In this document: positions 47,544-57,201 of the stretch, one piece after another
Position numbering within the stretch: the first letter of the stretch is position 1
How the letters are laid out: every line of letters starts with the position of its first letter
Assembly: GCA_029959555.1 (NCBI GenBank)
Contig: JASCPI010000014.1
Span: 39,450-103,449, forward strand
Reading direction: 5' to 3'
DNA length: 64,000 bases
Source of the DNA: Lysobacteraceae bacterium PS02065
GTDB lineage: Bacteria; Pseudomonadota; Gammaproteobacteria; Xanthomonadales; Rhodanobacteraceae
Notes under the pieces: model-generated
The model's input: the letters and a program-made list of their open reading frames with translations, nothing else
Database searches by the model: none
Told to the model about the DNA's origin: nothing
Made by a program: the position numbers and the translations under genes

Positions 47544-47665
47544 GCAGGCGTCGTCCGTGTCGGCCGGAAGAGGGAATGCGCGACGGTCGCGCCATGTCAG
47601 CGCGAACCATCGTCATGCCGCCGATACTAGCGGCGCCAGCAGCACAGCTGCATGCACGACATCCG

Positions 47666-47701
47666 GATCAGCCGCTTCGCCTCGACGCGGGGCGGCTGAT
47701 C
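47666..47701 (-). terminator. Stem-loop after the SDR gene
   Basis: A 10-bp stem gatcagccgc / gcggctgatc with a 16-base loop, 12 bases past the SDR stop. No T-tract follows, so this is only a possible terminator. Confidence 0.4.
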
Positions 47702-47712
47702 GCACTCCGGCG

Positions 47713-48468
47713 TCAGAGCCCCTGCCCGCCCGAGACTTCGATGCGCTGCGCATTGACCCAGCGGTTGTCGGTGCCGAGCAGGCTGGCCACCATCGGGCCG
47801 ATGTCGTCGGCGACGCCGACGCGACCGAGTGCGGTGACCGACGCGAGATGCGCGTTGAGGTCGGCATTGTCGCGCACGACGCCGCCGCCGAAGTCGGTCT
47901 CGATCGCGCCGGGCGCGACCGTGTTGACGGCGATGCCGCGCGGGCCGAGTTCCTTGGCGAGGTAGCGCGTGAGCACTTCGACGGCGCCCTTCGTGGCCGC
48001 GTACGCGGCGTAGCCGGGCAACGACATGCGCGTGAGGCCCGAGGACAGGTTGACGATGCGGCCACCGTCGGCGATCAGCGGCAGCAGCGCCTGGGTCAGG
48101 AAGAAAACGCCCTTGAAATGCACGTCGACGAGACGGTCGAACTGCGCCGTCGTCGTCGCGTCGAACGCCGCGTAGTCGCCGTGGCCTGCGTTGTTGACGA
48201 GGTGGTCGAAACGATCGCGGTTCCAGTGCATGCGCAGGCTCTCGCGCAGGCGTGCGGCGAACGCATCGAATCCGCCGACGTCGCCGCTGTCGAGCTGGAA
48301 TGCGACGGCCTTGCGGCCGATCGCCTCGATCTCGGCGACGACGGCCTGCGCATCGTCGGCGCGGCTCTGGTAGGTGATGACGACATCACCGCCGCGATGG
48401 GCGATCGCGAGCGCCATGTTGCGGCCGAGACCGCGGCTGCCGCCGGTGACAAGGGAAATCGTGCTCAT
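47713..48468 (-). CDS. Short-chain dehydrogenase/reductase
   Basis: The 251-residue classical SDR has the cofactor motif TGGSRGLGRNMA near the N-terminus, NNAGHGDYAAFD, the catalytic Ser in VNLSSGLTRM and Tyr-x3-Lys in YAAYAATKGAVE, and a C-terminal PGAIETDFGGGVV region. The cofactor is probably NADP(H), since a basic residue follows the Gly motif. Substrate unknown. It diverges from an AraC-type regulator gene with 132 bases between the starts, the usual layout of a regulator and its target. Confidence 0.93.
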   Translation of the reverse strand: MSTISLVTGGSRGLGRNMALAIAHRGGDVVITYQSRADDAQAVVAEIEAIGRKAVAFQLDSGDVGGFDAFAARLRESLRMHWNRDRFDHLVNNAGHGDYAAFDATTTAQFDRLVDVHFKGVFFLTQALLPLIADGGRIVNLSSGLTRMSLPGYAAYAATKGAVEVLTRYLAKELGPRGIAVNTVAPGAIETDFGGGVVRDNADLNAHLASVTALGRVGVADDIGPMVASLLGTDNRWVNAQRIEVSGGQGL

Positions 48469-48600
48469 GGACGTGCTCCTCGAGTGGGGAGCGCAGTGTC
48501 GTCCCGCGACGCCGCGGCGGGTTGCCGGAAACTCGACCTTCCTTGCCTGATCCTCCAGACTGGCAGCCCCCGGCTCCGCACGCGCCGTACGATCGCTGCC

Positions 48601-49545
48601 ATGACGACCCTGCTCGAGGCGGTGCGCCGCCACGCGATGACCCATGCCGCCGACGAAGGCCCCGTGCCGAGCGCGGTGCCGGGCCTGTGGACGGTACGCG
48701 CGACCGTGCCGAGCGGGTTGCTGCACGCGATCTCGAAACCGATGGTCAGCCTCGTCGTGCAAGGCGCCAAGGCCGTCACCGCCGGCACGCGCACGTTCGC
48801 GTTCTCGGCCGGCGATTCGCTGCTGATCACGGCCGACGTGCCGACCGTCAACCAGATCACGCGCGCGAGCGCCGCCGAACCCTACCTCTCGATCGGCCTC
48901 GACCTCGATCTCGCCGTGATCGCCGAGCTCGCCGCGCAGATGCACGAGCCGCGCGCCGTCGATCCGACTCCGGTGCGCGTGCATGCCACCGATGCCGAGG
49001 TCGCCGACGTCGCGCTGCGCCTCGTGCGCCTGCTCGACCGTCCCGAGGCGATCCCGTTCCTGCACGCACCGCTCGTACGCGAGCTGCACTACTGGCTGCT
49101 CGCGGGCCGGCACGGCGCCGCGATGCGCCGCCTCGGCGGGCCCGACACGCATGCGCAGCGCGTCGCGCGCGCGGTCGCCGTGCTGCGCCGCGACTTCACG
49201 CAGGCCTTGCCGATCGAACGGCTCGCCGCGATCGCGGGCATGAGTCCGTCGTCGTTCCACCAGCATTTCCGCAGCGTCACCTCGCTGTCGCCGCTGCAGT
49301 TCCAGAAGCAGCTGCGCCTCATCGAGGCCCGCCGCCTGCTGCTCGCCGAAGGCGTGTCCGCGAGCAGCGCCGCGTTCGCGGTCGGCTACGAGAGCGTGCC
49401 GCAGTTCACGCGCGAGTACGGACGCTTCTTCGGCATGCCGCCCGTGCGCGACACGCTCGCCGCGCGCCACGAGGCCCGCGTGCTCGCCGAACGTGCGGCG
49501 CCCACGGTCACCACCGCGCGCCCGCGACGCAGGCGCTCCGCATGA
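48601..49545 (+). CDS. AraC family transcriptional regulator
   Basis: A 314-residue regulator. The N-terminal domain matches the AraC_N-type effector region (GLWTVRATVPSGLLHAISKPMVSLVVQGAKAV, then SAGDSLLITADVPTVNQITRAS). The C-terminal domain has two helix-turn-helices, with IERLAAIAGMSPSSFHQHFRSVTSLSPLQFQKQLRL and AFAVGYESVPQFTREYGRFFGMPP. The Arg-rich tail is unusual. It is divergent from an SDR gene and 73 bases upstream of a reductase-like gene; both could be targets. The ligand is unknown. Confidence 0.93.
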   Translation: MTTLLEAVRRHAMTHAADEGPVPSAVPGLWTVRATVPSGLLHAISKPMVSLVVQGAKAVTAGTRTFAFSAGDSLLITADVPTVNQITRASAAEPYLSIGLDLDLAVIAELAAQMHEPRAVDPTPVRVHATDAEVADVALRLVRLLDRPEAIPFLHAPLVRELHYWLLAGRHGAAMRRLGGPDTHAQRVARAVAVLRRDFTQALPIERLAAIAGMSPSSFHQHFRSVTSLSPLQFQKQLRLIEARRLLLAEGVSASSAAFAVGYESVPQFTREYGRFFGMPPVRDTLAARHEARVLAERAAPTVTTARPRRRRSA

Positions 49546-49618
49546 GGTCGACATGATCGATGTCTCGACCTCGCGGTCTGTTACCGCCCCACCTACGCCT
49601 GCTGCCGGAAGACCTGTC

Positions 49619-50248
49619 ATGAAACTCCTGATCGCCGGCGCGACCGGTCTCGTCGGCCGCCACGTCCTCGCGCTCGCACTCGACGATGCGCGCGTCGAAC
49701 ACGTCGTCGCGCCGACGCGCCGCGCCCTGCCCGCGCATCCGAAGCTGCTCGCGCCCGAGGTGGATTTCGATGCGCTCCCCGCCGATGCCGCGTGGTGGGC
49801 TGTCGACGCGGTGATCTGCGCGCTCGGCACCACCATGCGCACAGCCGGGTCGCGCGAGGCGTTCCAGCGCGTCGACCACGACTACCCGCTCGCGATCGCG
49901 CGCCTTGCGCACGCGCACGGCACGCCCACGTACGTGCTCAACTCGGCGATGGGTGCCGACGCGGGGTCGAGCGTGTTCTACAACCGCGTCAAGGGTGACG
50001 TGGAGGACGCCTTGCGCAAGGTCGGGTTCCGCTCGCTCGTGTTCGCGCGACCGGGCCTCATCGGCGGCCAGCGCGACGAACACCGTCCCGCCGAGCGCTG
50101 GGCGTCACGCGTGCTCGGCCTGCTCGGCCCCGTGCTGCCGCGCGCGTGGCGCATCAATCCCGCGACGACGATCGCGCGGCGCATGCTCGAGGCCGCGATC
50201 GAGGCGCGCGAGGGCGAGCATGTGATCCGGTCGGATGAGCTCGCCTGA
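49619..50248 (+). CDS. NAD(P)-binding reductase-like protein (HTATIP2/YbjT-like)
   Basis: The 209-residue protein has a Rossmann start MKLLIAGATGLVGRHVLALAL, followed by VICALGTTMRTAGSREAFQRVDHDYPLAIARLAHA and a conserved FARPGLIGGQRDEHR. It lacks a classical SDR Tyr-x3-Lys, though YNRVKGDVEDALR follows the Gly-rich region in the position used by atypical SDRs. Cofactor binding is likely; the reaction is unknown. The ATG follows GGAAGACC. It lies just after the AraC gene. Confidence 0.8.
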   Translation: MKLLIAGATGLVGRHVLALALDDARVEHVVAPTRRALPAHPKLLAPEVDFDALPADAAWWAVDAVICALGTTMRTAGSREAFQRVDHDYPLAIARLAHAHGTPTYVLNSAMGADAGSSVFYNRVKGDVEDALRKVGFRSLVFARPGLIGGQRDEHRPAERWASRVLGLLGPVLPRAWRINPATTIARRMLEAAIEAREGEHVIRSDELA

Positions 50249-50325
50249 CACGCCTTCCAACCAAGACACACGATCGCATCGTGCGATTGGAAAATCCTGG
50301 CACGACGGATGCTCCGTCATGCTGT

Positions 50326-51069
50326 TCATGGGACCTGCGTGCACGTCGAGTCGTACGGTGGAAGCCCTGCGTCGTCATCGATCACGGCAGGCTCGCCGTC
50401 GAAAGGCAGCCTGCGGATGAGCGTCTCGTCGGCGTCTGGCCCGAGCGTGATCCACACGTCGTCGCCCACATGCAACTCGACTTCGCCGACCTGCGAAAGA
50501 TCGGCAAGATTGATGCTCCCGCCTTCCATCGTGATCCGCAACGTGCCGACGACGCCACCGCCGAAGTGGAAATCCGAAACCAGATTGAATCCACCATCGC
50601 ATAGCGATTTCGCTTTCGCTCGTGCATGCACGTCCAGCGATTCCGCATCGCCTTTCCATGAAGCAGACGTGGCGTCGATGCGCATGGCGGGAGCGACCAC
50701 GTCGGTGTAGACGTACATCTTGTCTCCGATCAGCCGGCGCAGCGTCGGTGGTACTTTCAAGATCGGCCCTTCGACCGCGCCATCGCGCATCCGGACGTCC
50801 AGCACGAGCGCGTTGTCGTGCATCCGCCACGTCGATTGCGCCATATCCTCGACCGTGCCCTCGGAGAACGCCAACTCGCCATCGACCCGATCTTGAATGA
50901 CGACGATGTTGACACCGGATGCGCCGTAATCGAGCACCTCGGCGCCTCCAAGTTCGATCGCGAGCCTGCGGTCCGCTTTCCCGGGACGCCACGGGTCACC
51001 CGCGCTGCTGACGATGCCCGCGACGACCAGCGCGAGTCCGGCGATGAAGGTTGCGGATCCCAAGCGCAT
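50326..51069 (-). CDS. Exported hypothetical protein of the ABC operon
   Basis: A 247-residue protein with an N-terminal hydrophobic segment (ATFIAGLALVVAGIVSSAG) and then a beta-rich domain with repeating Gly/Asp motifs (LGGAEVLDYGASGVNIVVIQDRVDG, FGGGVVGTLRITMEGGSINLADLSQVGEVELHVGDDVW). The layout resembles GIN/DUF2807-type adhesin-like beta-helical domains, but I am not certain. Its ATG overlaps the permease stop (ATGA), so it is the third gene of an ABC operon and may act with it at the membrane. Confidence 0.6.
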   Translation of the reverse strand: MRLGSATFIAGLALVVAGIVSSAGDPWRPGKADRRLAIELGGAEVLDYGASGVNIVVIQDRVDGELAFSEGTVEDMAQSTWRMHDNALVLDVRMRDGAVEGPILKVPPTLRRLIGDKMYVYTDVVAPAMRIDATSASWKGDAESLDVHARAKAKSLCDGGFNLVSDFHFGGGVVGTLRITMEGGSINLADLSQVGEVELHVGDDVWITLGPDADETLIRRLPFDGEPAVIDDDAGLPPYDSTCTQVP

Positions 51070-51839
51070 CACGTGAGCTCCCTGTCGCGCAGGAACCCGT
51101 AGACACTCGTCCAGAACAATCCCGGCACGCCGATCCACAGTGTCCACCGCCATGCGTCCACGGCGAATCCGCCCGGTACGTCGACGAGTCCGGGGATCAG
51201 CGTCCTGGGATTCGCGTCCGTGACGCTGACCAGGAGAGGCAGGGCGATGACGACGAGCACGAACACCGCGACGAGTGTCTTGAGCCACGACAGCCCACGG
51301 AAGTACAGCAGCCCCGCAAGAACGACCGCCTGCAGCGTGTTGACGATCAGGAAATTCCCCATCTCCTCGGCAGGCCTGACCGCCGTCGCGAACGGCAGAT
51401 ACGGCCCCATGTAGCGCTCCGATGGCGCTGCCTCACGCGCGTTATCGGCGGCAACCGCGAGCGCCGTGGCCGGCAGGTTGCAGACCTGGAAAGCGAGTGC
51501 ATAGAGCAACGGATACGCCACCATGACCATCAAGAGCATGAGGACGAACTTCTCGAACCCCGAGGCCGGACGCATGAGCCAGGTCAACGCCGATTCCGGC
51601 CGCGCCAGCATCGACACCTGGCGCCCCGCGAAGATCAATGCCGTCACGGCATAGCCGAGCCAGTACACGAAGAACTGTTCACCCAGATCGTAGAGCTCAG
51701 GGCGCATGCCCGCTTCGGTCAGTACGAACCAGCTGCACGCATGCACCGCGATCCCGATCCCGAAGAACCACAGGTACTCGCGCCGATGCTCGGTCCACTG
51801 CACGGCCGCGAGGCGTCCGAACCGCCTTGGGTCAAACAT
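51069..51839 (-). CDS. ABC transporter permease subunit
   Basis: The 256-residue integral membrane protein has about six helices (WFFGIGIAVHACSWFVL, FFVYWLGYAVTALIFAG, FVLMLLMVMVAYPLLYALA, FLIVNTLQAVVLAGLLYF, WLKTLVAVFVLVVIALPLL, WTLWIGVPGLFWTSVYGFL). It is coupled to the ATP-binding subunit by an 8-base overlap and resembles ABC-2-type permeases. The substrate is unknown. The start MFDPRRFGRLAAVQWTEHRREY is typical of permeases next to such ATPases. Confidence 0.82.
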   Translation of the reverse strand: MFDPRRFGRLAAVQWTEHRREYLWFFGIGIAVHACSWFVLTEAGMRPELYDLGEQFFVYWLGYAVTALIFAGRQVSMLARPESALTWLMRPASGFEKFVLMLLMVMVAYPLLYALAFQVCNLPATALAVAADNAREAAPSERYMGPYLPFATAVRPAEEMGNFLIVNTLQAVVLAGLLYFRGLSWLKTLVAVFVLVVIALPLLVSVTDANPRTLIPGLVDVPGGFAVDAWRWTLWIGVPGLFWTSVYGFLRDRELT

Positions 51840-52590
51840 GAGAAACCTCCTTCGCGGGCAATGTCGCAACTACGGTTTCCGGCGCGCGGCACAACGCGCG
51901 GTAGAGCAGTTCGAGCTGCACGGGCTCGATCACGTCGTCGTTGCGCGTCGCGATGAACGCTGCCTGCGCGCCGATCGCCTCCTGGTAGACGACGCCGTCG
52001 ACTCTCGCGAGCGCGGCCTGGTCGACGTCGTGCACCTGGTGCGTGCTGATCAGCACGATGCGATCGGCTTGTTCGGGACGCCTGATCAGGTCGCGGAAAC
52101 GGTCGCGTTCGACGATGTCGAGGCCATTGGTCGGCTCGTCGAGCAGCAGCAGCGGCGTGCGCGTCGCGAGTGCGAAAGCGAGCACGGCCTTCTTGCGGCT
52201 ACCGAGGCTCATGCTGTCGAACGGCGCCCGGGAATCGACCTCGAACGTCGCCAAGGCCTCGTCGAGCACGGCGCGGTCGAAGCGCGGGTAGAACCCGGCG
52301 TGGTGGCGCACGAACCGCTCGCAGCTGAGGTTGGGGAGGTGGAACTCCTCGGGCACGATCGTGACGCCGGCGAGGAAGTCCGGATGCCGAAGGCGTGGCT
52401 CGTGTCCCGACACGCGGATGCGCCCGCCGCGTGGGAACAGCAATCCCGCCAGCAGCTTGAGCAACGTTGACTTGCCGCTGCCGTTGCGGCCGAAAAGACC
52501 GTAGAGCCCGGGTGAGTCGACGCGCAGGTCGAAGCCTTCGTACAACGCCTTGCGGCCGCAGCCGAACCTCAGTCCCTCGATCTCGATCAC
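51832..52590 (-). CDS. ABC transporter ATP-binding subunit
   Basis: A 252-residue ATPase. Walker A is FGRNGSGKSTLLK, a Q-like segment is GVTIVPEEFHLPN, and Walker B is LLLLDEPTNGLD, followed by the H-loop ISTHQVHDV. The signature is degenerate: MSLGSRKKAVLAFAL replaces LSGGQ, as in some ABC-2 export ATPases. The start is GTG 52590 (VIEIEGLRF); an upstream ATG at 52647 would add a non-conserved stretch. It leads the operon ATPase-permease-exported protein. Confidence 0.88.
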   Translation of the reverse strand: MIEIEGLRFGCGRKALYEGFDLRVDSPGLYGLFGRNGSGKSTLLKLLAGLLFPRGGRIRVSGHEPRLRHPDFLAGVTIVPEEFHLPNLSCERFVRHHAGFYPRFDRAVLDEALATFEVDSRAPFDSMSLGSRKKAVLAFALATRTPLLLLDEPTNGLDIVERDRFRDLIRRPEQADRIVLISTHQVHDVDQAALARVDGVVYQEAIGAQAAFIATRNDDVIEPVQLELLYRALCRAPETVVATLPAKEVSHV

Positions 52591-52706
52591 ACCTGCGTTC
52601 CCTGTCGTGAAGTGTGAGCCTGGACCGGTATGGTCCTGTCCCGTCATCGCTCGCGAAGCCCACGCACCATGTCGGCCATTCAGGCGAACCGGCCCAGCGG
52701 ATCGCG

Positions 52707-54065
52707 TCATGCGTCGGGACGATGCGCCGGCGCACCGGCGACGAACGCCTCGAAGGCCTCGATCGGCATCGGCTTGCCGAAGTGATAGCCCTGGAAGCCG
52801 TCGCAGCCGTGCTCGCGCAGGAAATCGAACTGGTCCTGCGCCTCGATGCCTTCGGCCACGACCTCGAGCGCGAGATCGCGACCGAGCTGCAGCAGGTTGC
52901 GCGTGATGCTCGCGGCACCGGCATCGCGCGTCACTTCGGCGACGAAGGCGCTGTCGATCTTGAGTTCCGAGAGCGGCATCTGGCGCAGATAGGACAACGA
53001 TGAGTAACCGGTCCCGAAGTCGTCGAGCGACAGGCGCACGCCGGCCGCGTCCAGCGCACGCATCGTCGCGATCGCGCCGTCCATGTCGTCGAGGAACACG
53101 CTCTCGGTCAGCTCCAGCGTGAGCAGATGCAACGGCGTGTCGTGGCGTCGCACCGCATCCAGGACTTCGGCGGCGAAGTCGGGCTGGCGCAGCTGCAAGG
53201 CGCTCACGTTGATCGAGAGGCGCAGGTCGTCGAGTCCCGCACGGCCACGCCATTCGCCCAGTTGGCGGCAGGCGGTTTCGAGCACCCAGCGTCCGAGCGG
53301 CAGGATGAAACCGGTGTCCTCGGCGGCCTGTACGAATTCACCCGGCGGCACCAGGCCGCGCCTGGGGTCGCGCCAGCGCAACAGGGCCTCGGCGCCGATG
53401 GTCCGCCCTGCGGGATCGACCTGCGGTTGCAGGAACAATTCGAACTGCCGTTCCGCCAAGGCGTCACGAAGGGCCCGGTGCAGCGCGCGATGATCGGCGA
53501 GATCGCTTTCCTGGAGGTGCAGCACGATGAGCAGGCTCGCGACGACGGTCACGAGGTTCACCCAGATGCCGATCCGGCGCATGCGGTCGTCGATCGCGTA
53601 GGGGCCCGGCGGATCGTCCGGCAGCGCCGCGAACACGACGAACGCCGCGAGGAACACGAGCACGCAGCCGTAACGGGCGAAAGGCCGCTCGTTGCGGAAC
53701 ACATGGTGCGCGCAGGCGGCCAGCACGAGCAGGAACAGGTGCGTCGTGCGCGGAATCTCGTCGGTATGCACGTCCAGGCGGGCCGAGAACACGCAGATGT
53801 AGGCGAACAGGCCGATGAACGCCAACCACGACGCGCCGCGCACGCGATCGCGCCGTGCCGCCGCGATCACGGCGATGCCGAGCACCGCCAGCGCGACCTC
53901 GACGGCCGCGATGTGCGGCGCATCGCGCGTCACGAAGAACACGGCCCAGCCGAGCCCGAGCGCGATCATGATCGCGCCGGTGGCGAACAACAGGTTGAGC
54001 GCGCGGCGGTTGCGCCGCGCTTCCACCGGATGCGTCGCCTCGAACGGTCGGGTGGCCCCCTTCAT
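52707..54065 (-). CDS. Membrane-bound EAL-domain cyclic-di-GMP phosphodiesterase
   Basis: A 452-residue protein. The N-terminal 190 residues form about six membrane helices (ALNLLFATGAIMIALGLGWAVFF, VALAVLGIAVIAAA, WLAFIGLFAYICVF, FLLVLAACAHHVF, YGCVLVFLAAFVVFA, WVNLVTVVASLLIVLHL). A complete EAL domain follows, with EALLRWRDP, LDDFGTGYSSLSYLR, SFVAEVTRDAGAASITRN and VAEGIEAQDQFDFL. The EAL and DDFGTGYS motifs that bind metal and substrate are intact, so it should hydrolyse cyclic-di-GMP to pGpG. No GGDEF domain is present. The membrane part probably senses a signal; its ligand is unknown. Confidence 0.93.
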   Translation of the reverse strand: MKGATRPFEATHPVEARRNRRALNLLFATGAIMIALGLGWAVFFVTRDAPHIAAVEVALAVLGIAVIAAARRDRVRGASWLAFIGLFAYICVFSARLDVHTDEIPRTTHLFLLVLAACAHHVFRNERPFARYGCVLVFLAAFVVFAALPDDPPGPYAIDDRMRRIGIWVNLVTVVASLLIVLHLQESDLADHRALHRALRDALAERQFELFLQPQVDPAGRTIGAEALLRWRDPRRGLVPPGEFVQAAEDTGFILPLGRWVLETACRQLGEWRGRAGLDDLRLSINVSALQLRQPDFAAEVLDAVRRHDTPLHLLTLELTESVFLDDMDGAIATMRALDAAGVRLSLDDFGTGYSSLSYLRQMPLSELKIDSAFVAEVTRDAGAASITRNLLQLGRDLALEVVAEGIEAQDQFDFLREHGCDGFQGYHFGKPMPIEAFEAFVAGAPAHRPDA

Positions 54066-54291
54066 GCCGGCCCTTCGCTTCGGTTCGCGGCAAGGGTACG
54101 CCTCCGCGCGCCGGCCCGCACGGCATGCCCTCCGCCGGTCGCGAGCGCGCCGGCAAGGGCCATGCGTAGCGCGACGACGGCGCCCTTCGTCCACTTGTCC
54201 ACCATGTCGCATGATAAGGCCTTGCTGTCGTGGTCGGGGCTGCGCCCCATGCTCGAGAACCAGGCCGCGGCTGGTCCGCGGCCATCGGCGC

Positions 54292-56919
54292 CTACTGCAG
54301 CGGCGGTGCCTCCCCGCTGATCCACATGCGCGGACTCAGGCTGCCGGCATCGTCGAGCAACGGATCGTTGGCGTGGTCACGGAAACGCCACGCCCAGGGA
54401 TCGAAGCCCTGCGGCGCCAGCCAGCCCCACGGGTCGACCGCGCCCACGCTCGCGTCGCGATCGTGGCGCCCGCCCTCGAAGTCGAACTCGAAGGCGGGAC
54501 GGAAGGTCAGGTTGCGATGTCGTACGACCGACATGTGCAGATGGTCGCCACTCGACGCACCGGTCGTGCCGATCCGGCCGAGGACGTCACCGGCCGTGAC
54601 CAGCTGGTTGCGCCGCACGGCCGTGTCCTGCATGTGGGCGTAGTAGGTCGTGAAGACCTCGGCGTAGCGTCCGCTGCCGATCTGGTGACGGATGAACACC
54701 TCGCGCTGATACGGATCCATGCCGGCCGGCGCATAGTTCACGACATGGCGGGGCACCGCCATCGACACGCGCCCCGCCGCCGTGGATGTGGCCATGCGCG
54801 TCGACGGCGCGGCGATGTCGACGGCGGGCTCGTTCACGCCCGAATTGTCGAAATCACAGGTCGAGGGGACCGCATTGGCGTCACCGACGCTGCGGCGGCG
54901 ACCGCGATTGTCGATGGCACAGGCACCGAAGCCGCCGGACGGCTGACCGTAGTCGGTCACGTCCAGTGAAATCATGTAGGGATCGTGGTTGAACGACTGC
55001 GTGTTGCCGATACCCGTGTGCGATCCCGAGTACGGCCGCGAGAACACGGGCAGCGCATCCGGACTCGCCGAGAACACGCAGTTGGTCTGGCCGGACGTAT
55101 CGGAGAACGCCAGATCGAAAGGCTGGGCGCCGAAGCCGGAACGCAGCGTGATGAAGCCGCCCGTACAGGTGCCGATGACCCAGTTCAGCCCCGAAAGCGA
55201 GTACAGGCCTGCACGTTCGACGGTGCGCGCGGGGTTCTCGGCGAGGAACACCTGGCAGGGATCGCTGCCCACGCCCTGAGGCAGCAGGCCGTAGCCGCCA
55301 CCACTCGGGTTGCGCACGCTGCAGTAGTGGCCGTAGCCCGCCGGTACCGCGATCACCGGCGGCGACGCGCTCGGCGTGTCGAGGCCGTCGAAGTCGAAAT
55401 CGGCATCGAACAACCGCTCGGTCGTGATCGAGGCGACCACCGGCGCGATCGGGCCGGGCTCGTCGAGGTTGCCGTCACCGTCGTGGTCGAACACGTTGGG
55501 CGGGTAGCGCTCGCGGTCGGCGATGAACAGCAGGTTGCCCTTGTACCGCACGGCATCGACGAGCACTTCGCTGGTGCGCCCGCGGATGGACGCGTCGACG
55601 CCGCCCTGCGTCACCTCGGTAAGCGTGTGGAACTGCACGCCGGCCGCGTAAGCTCCCGTGCCGATCTGGAGGACGCTGCCGTCGGCCTGCATGCGCAGCG
55701 TCGCTGCGTCGTGACTGCCGTAGCGGACCGCATCGGCATCGCTGTTCTCGTGCGTGCCTAGCACGTTGAAACTGCCGTCGTCGCGCATGAGCAGGCGCTT
55801 GATGCGCGTTCCACCCTGTTCGCGAGGCGCACCGAACCCGTACGACGAGAACCGGAACGACTTGCGTCCGTCATCGTCGAACGTGGTGTCGAGCGCGCCG
55901 TTCGCGCCACGTACCGCGATGACGCATCCCGAGCGATCCACGCCGGCCGAGAAGTACAGGTCGCAGCCGACGAGGATGCGTTGCCGCGCGGGATCCCATG
56001 CGAGGTCCGAGAGCGTCGGCGTCGCCGCGATGGCGCTGCCGTCATCGATGAGCAGGCGCCCCTGGTTGCCGAACGCGGTCACGAATCCACCCGCCGACGT
56101 CAGCCGTGCCAGTCCGTACGCCTGGTCACCGTCGGCGCCGGTCACGATGCCGCCTGCGACGATGCCGCCATCGGGCAGCACGAGGAGGCGCGAACAGGCG
56201 TCGACACGCTCGCCGGGGACGTTGAAGTCGACCTCGAGATGACCGGTGCCGCGAAACGTCGTGTCGAGCGTTCCCTCGTCGTTGAACCGCACGACGAGCA
56301 TGTTCCGGTAGGCGCCACGCTGAACCCATCCACAGGCCAGGATCTTGTCGCCGACGGCGATGACGTGTTCGAGGCGTGACGGCAGGTTCAGGAGTGGCGC
56401 GAGGTTCCTGAGTGCGAGCTTGCCGTCGGTCGAGAATGTCGTGTCGTAGCCACCGGCCGCGTTGAGCCTGACCACGAATCCGCTCAGCCCGGTCTCGGAC
56501 GCGCCCCATCCGCCGACGACGGCTCTCGACTGCGCGTCGACATCGATCGACGTGCAGAGGTCGATGTTGTTGGAGCCCATGTCGGCCGCGACGCGACGCG
56601 TACCTTCGAGCTCCTCGGGCCCCGTGTAGGCCATGTCGAGGAGCCTCGCATTGGGCAGGTGACGCGTGACCGCACAGTCGACGTTCGGATCGTCGGACGC
56701 GTTCCACTCGTTGAGGACGAGGATGCGCTGGCGGGGATCCACCGCGATGCCGTAGGCGTTCTGGCTGCGCAGGTGTTCCCGCGTGATATTGAGGAATACG
56801 CCGCTGGCGCGGTCGGGACCGAAGGTGTCCCAGGTCGCGCCACTGCCCGGCTGGGCATGCGCGGTACCGATGGCGGCCGATGTTCCGAGGCCGAGTGCGA
56901 GCACGAAACGCTTGTCCAT
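54292..56919 (-). CDS. Secreted delta-60 repeat protein with C-terminal M23-like domain
   Basis: An 875-residue precursor with signal peptide MDKRFVLALGLGTSAAIGTAHA. The N-terminal half carries delta-60 repeats of the form x-D-T-T-F-x-D-G (YDTTFSTDGKLAL, LDTTFRGTGHLEVDF, LDTTFDDDGRKSFRF). A motif LFDADFDFDGLDT precedes a Cys-rich linker. The C-terminal 200 residues resemble a LytM/M23 peptidase: AVDIAAP, YYAHMQD and GDHLHMSVV are visible. However, the first zinc-ligand His, normally four residues before the Asp of VDIAAP, reads Glu (EPAVD), so catalysis may be altered or lost. Possibly a cell-wall binding or remodelling protein. Confidence 0.8.
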   Translation of the reverse strand: MDKRFVLALGLGTSAAIGTAHAQPGSGATWDTFGPDRASGVFLNITREHLRSQNAYGIAVDPRQRILVLNEWNASDDPNVDCAVTRHLPNARLLDMAYTGPEELEGTRRVAADMGSNNIDLCTSIDVDAQSRAVVGGWGASETGLSGFVVRLNAAGGYDTTFSTDGKLALRNLAPLLNLPSRLEHVIAVGDKILACGWVQRGAYRNMLVVRFNDEGTLDTTFRGTGHLEVDFNVPGERVDACSRLLVLPDGGIVAGGIVTGADGDQAYGLARLTSAGGFVTAFGNQGRLLIDDGSAIAATPTLSDLAWDPARQRILVGCDLYFSAGVDRSGCVIAVRGANGALDTTFDDDGRKSFRFSSYGFGAPREQGGTRIKRLLMRDDGSFNVLGTHENSDADAVRYGSHDAATLRMQADGSVLQIGTGAYAAGVQFHTLTEVTQGGVDASIRGRTSEVLVDAVRYKGNLLFIADRERYPPNVFDHDGDGNLDEPGPIAPVVASITTERLFDADFDFDGLDTPSASPPVIAVPAGYGHYCSVRNPSGGGYGLLPQGVGSDPCQVFLAENPARTVERAGLYSLSGLNWVIGTCTGGFITLRSGFGAQPFDLAFSDTSGQTNCVFSASPDALPVFSRPYSGSHTGIGNTQSFNHDPYMISLDVTDYGQPSGGFGACAIDNRGRRRSVGDANAVPSTCDFDNSGVNEPAVDIAAPSTRMATSTAAGRVSMAVPRHVVNYAPAGMDPYQREVFIRHQIGSGRYAEVFTTYYAHMQDTAVRRNQLVTAGDVLGRIGTTGASSGDHLHMSVVRHRNLTFRPAFEFDFEGGRHDRDASVGAVDPWGWLAPQGFDPWAWRFRDHANDPLLDDAGSLSPRMWISGEAPPLQ

Positions 56920-57127
56920 GGCAGTGCCTGCTGGGCGTGGACATCCACGCGCCGGAGTCCACGTGAGGACGATTCACGGCGGGCCACGCGATCGACCGGC
57001 GATGTCAGGCGCCGTGCACGGCGTGAACGTGGGGTGCGCGCGACGGTCAGGCAGCGGCCATCCATCGAGCCCGGCGGACCAACGGCCCGACTTTTCCGGA
57101 TCCCCGGACACTTTCCTCCGCACGTGG

Positions 57128-57152
57128 ACGCCCGGAGCTTGCATCCGGGCGT
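57128..57152. other. Intergenic hairpin
   Basis: A 9-bp inverted repeat acgcccgga / tccgggcgt with a 7-base loop, between the convergent-side end of the TetR gene and the secreted M23 gene start. No T-tract; role unknown. Confidence 0.4.
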
Positions 57153-57201
57153 GAGGATCATCCCCAAGGTTCACGCCACGGCGAGGACCACGGCGTGCGT
57201 T

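Noticed and set aside
54066..54291. Small gene between the EAL and M23 genes
   Set aside because: Short frames on both strands are shadows with no ribosome site or conserved content.
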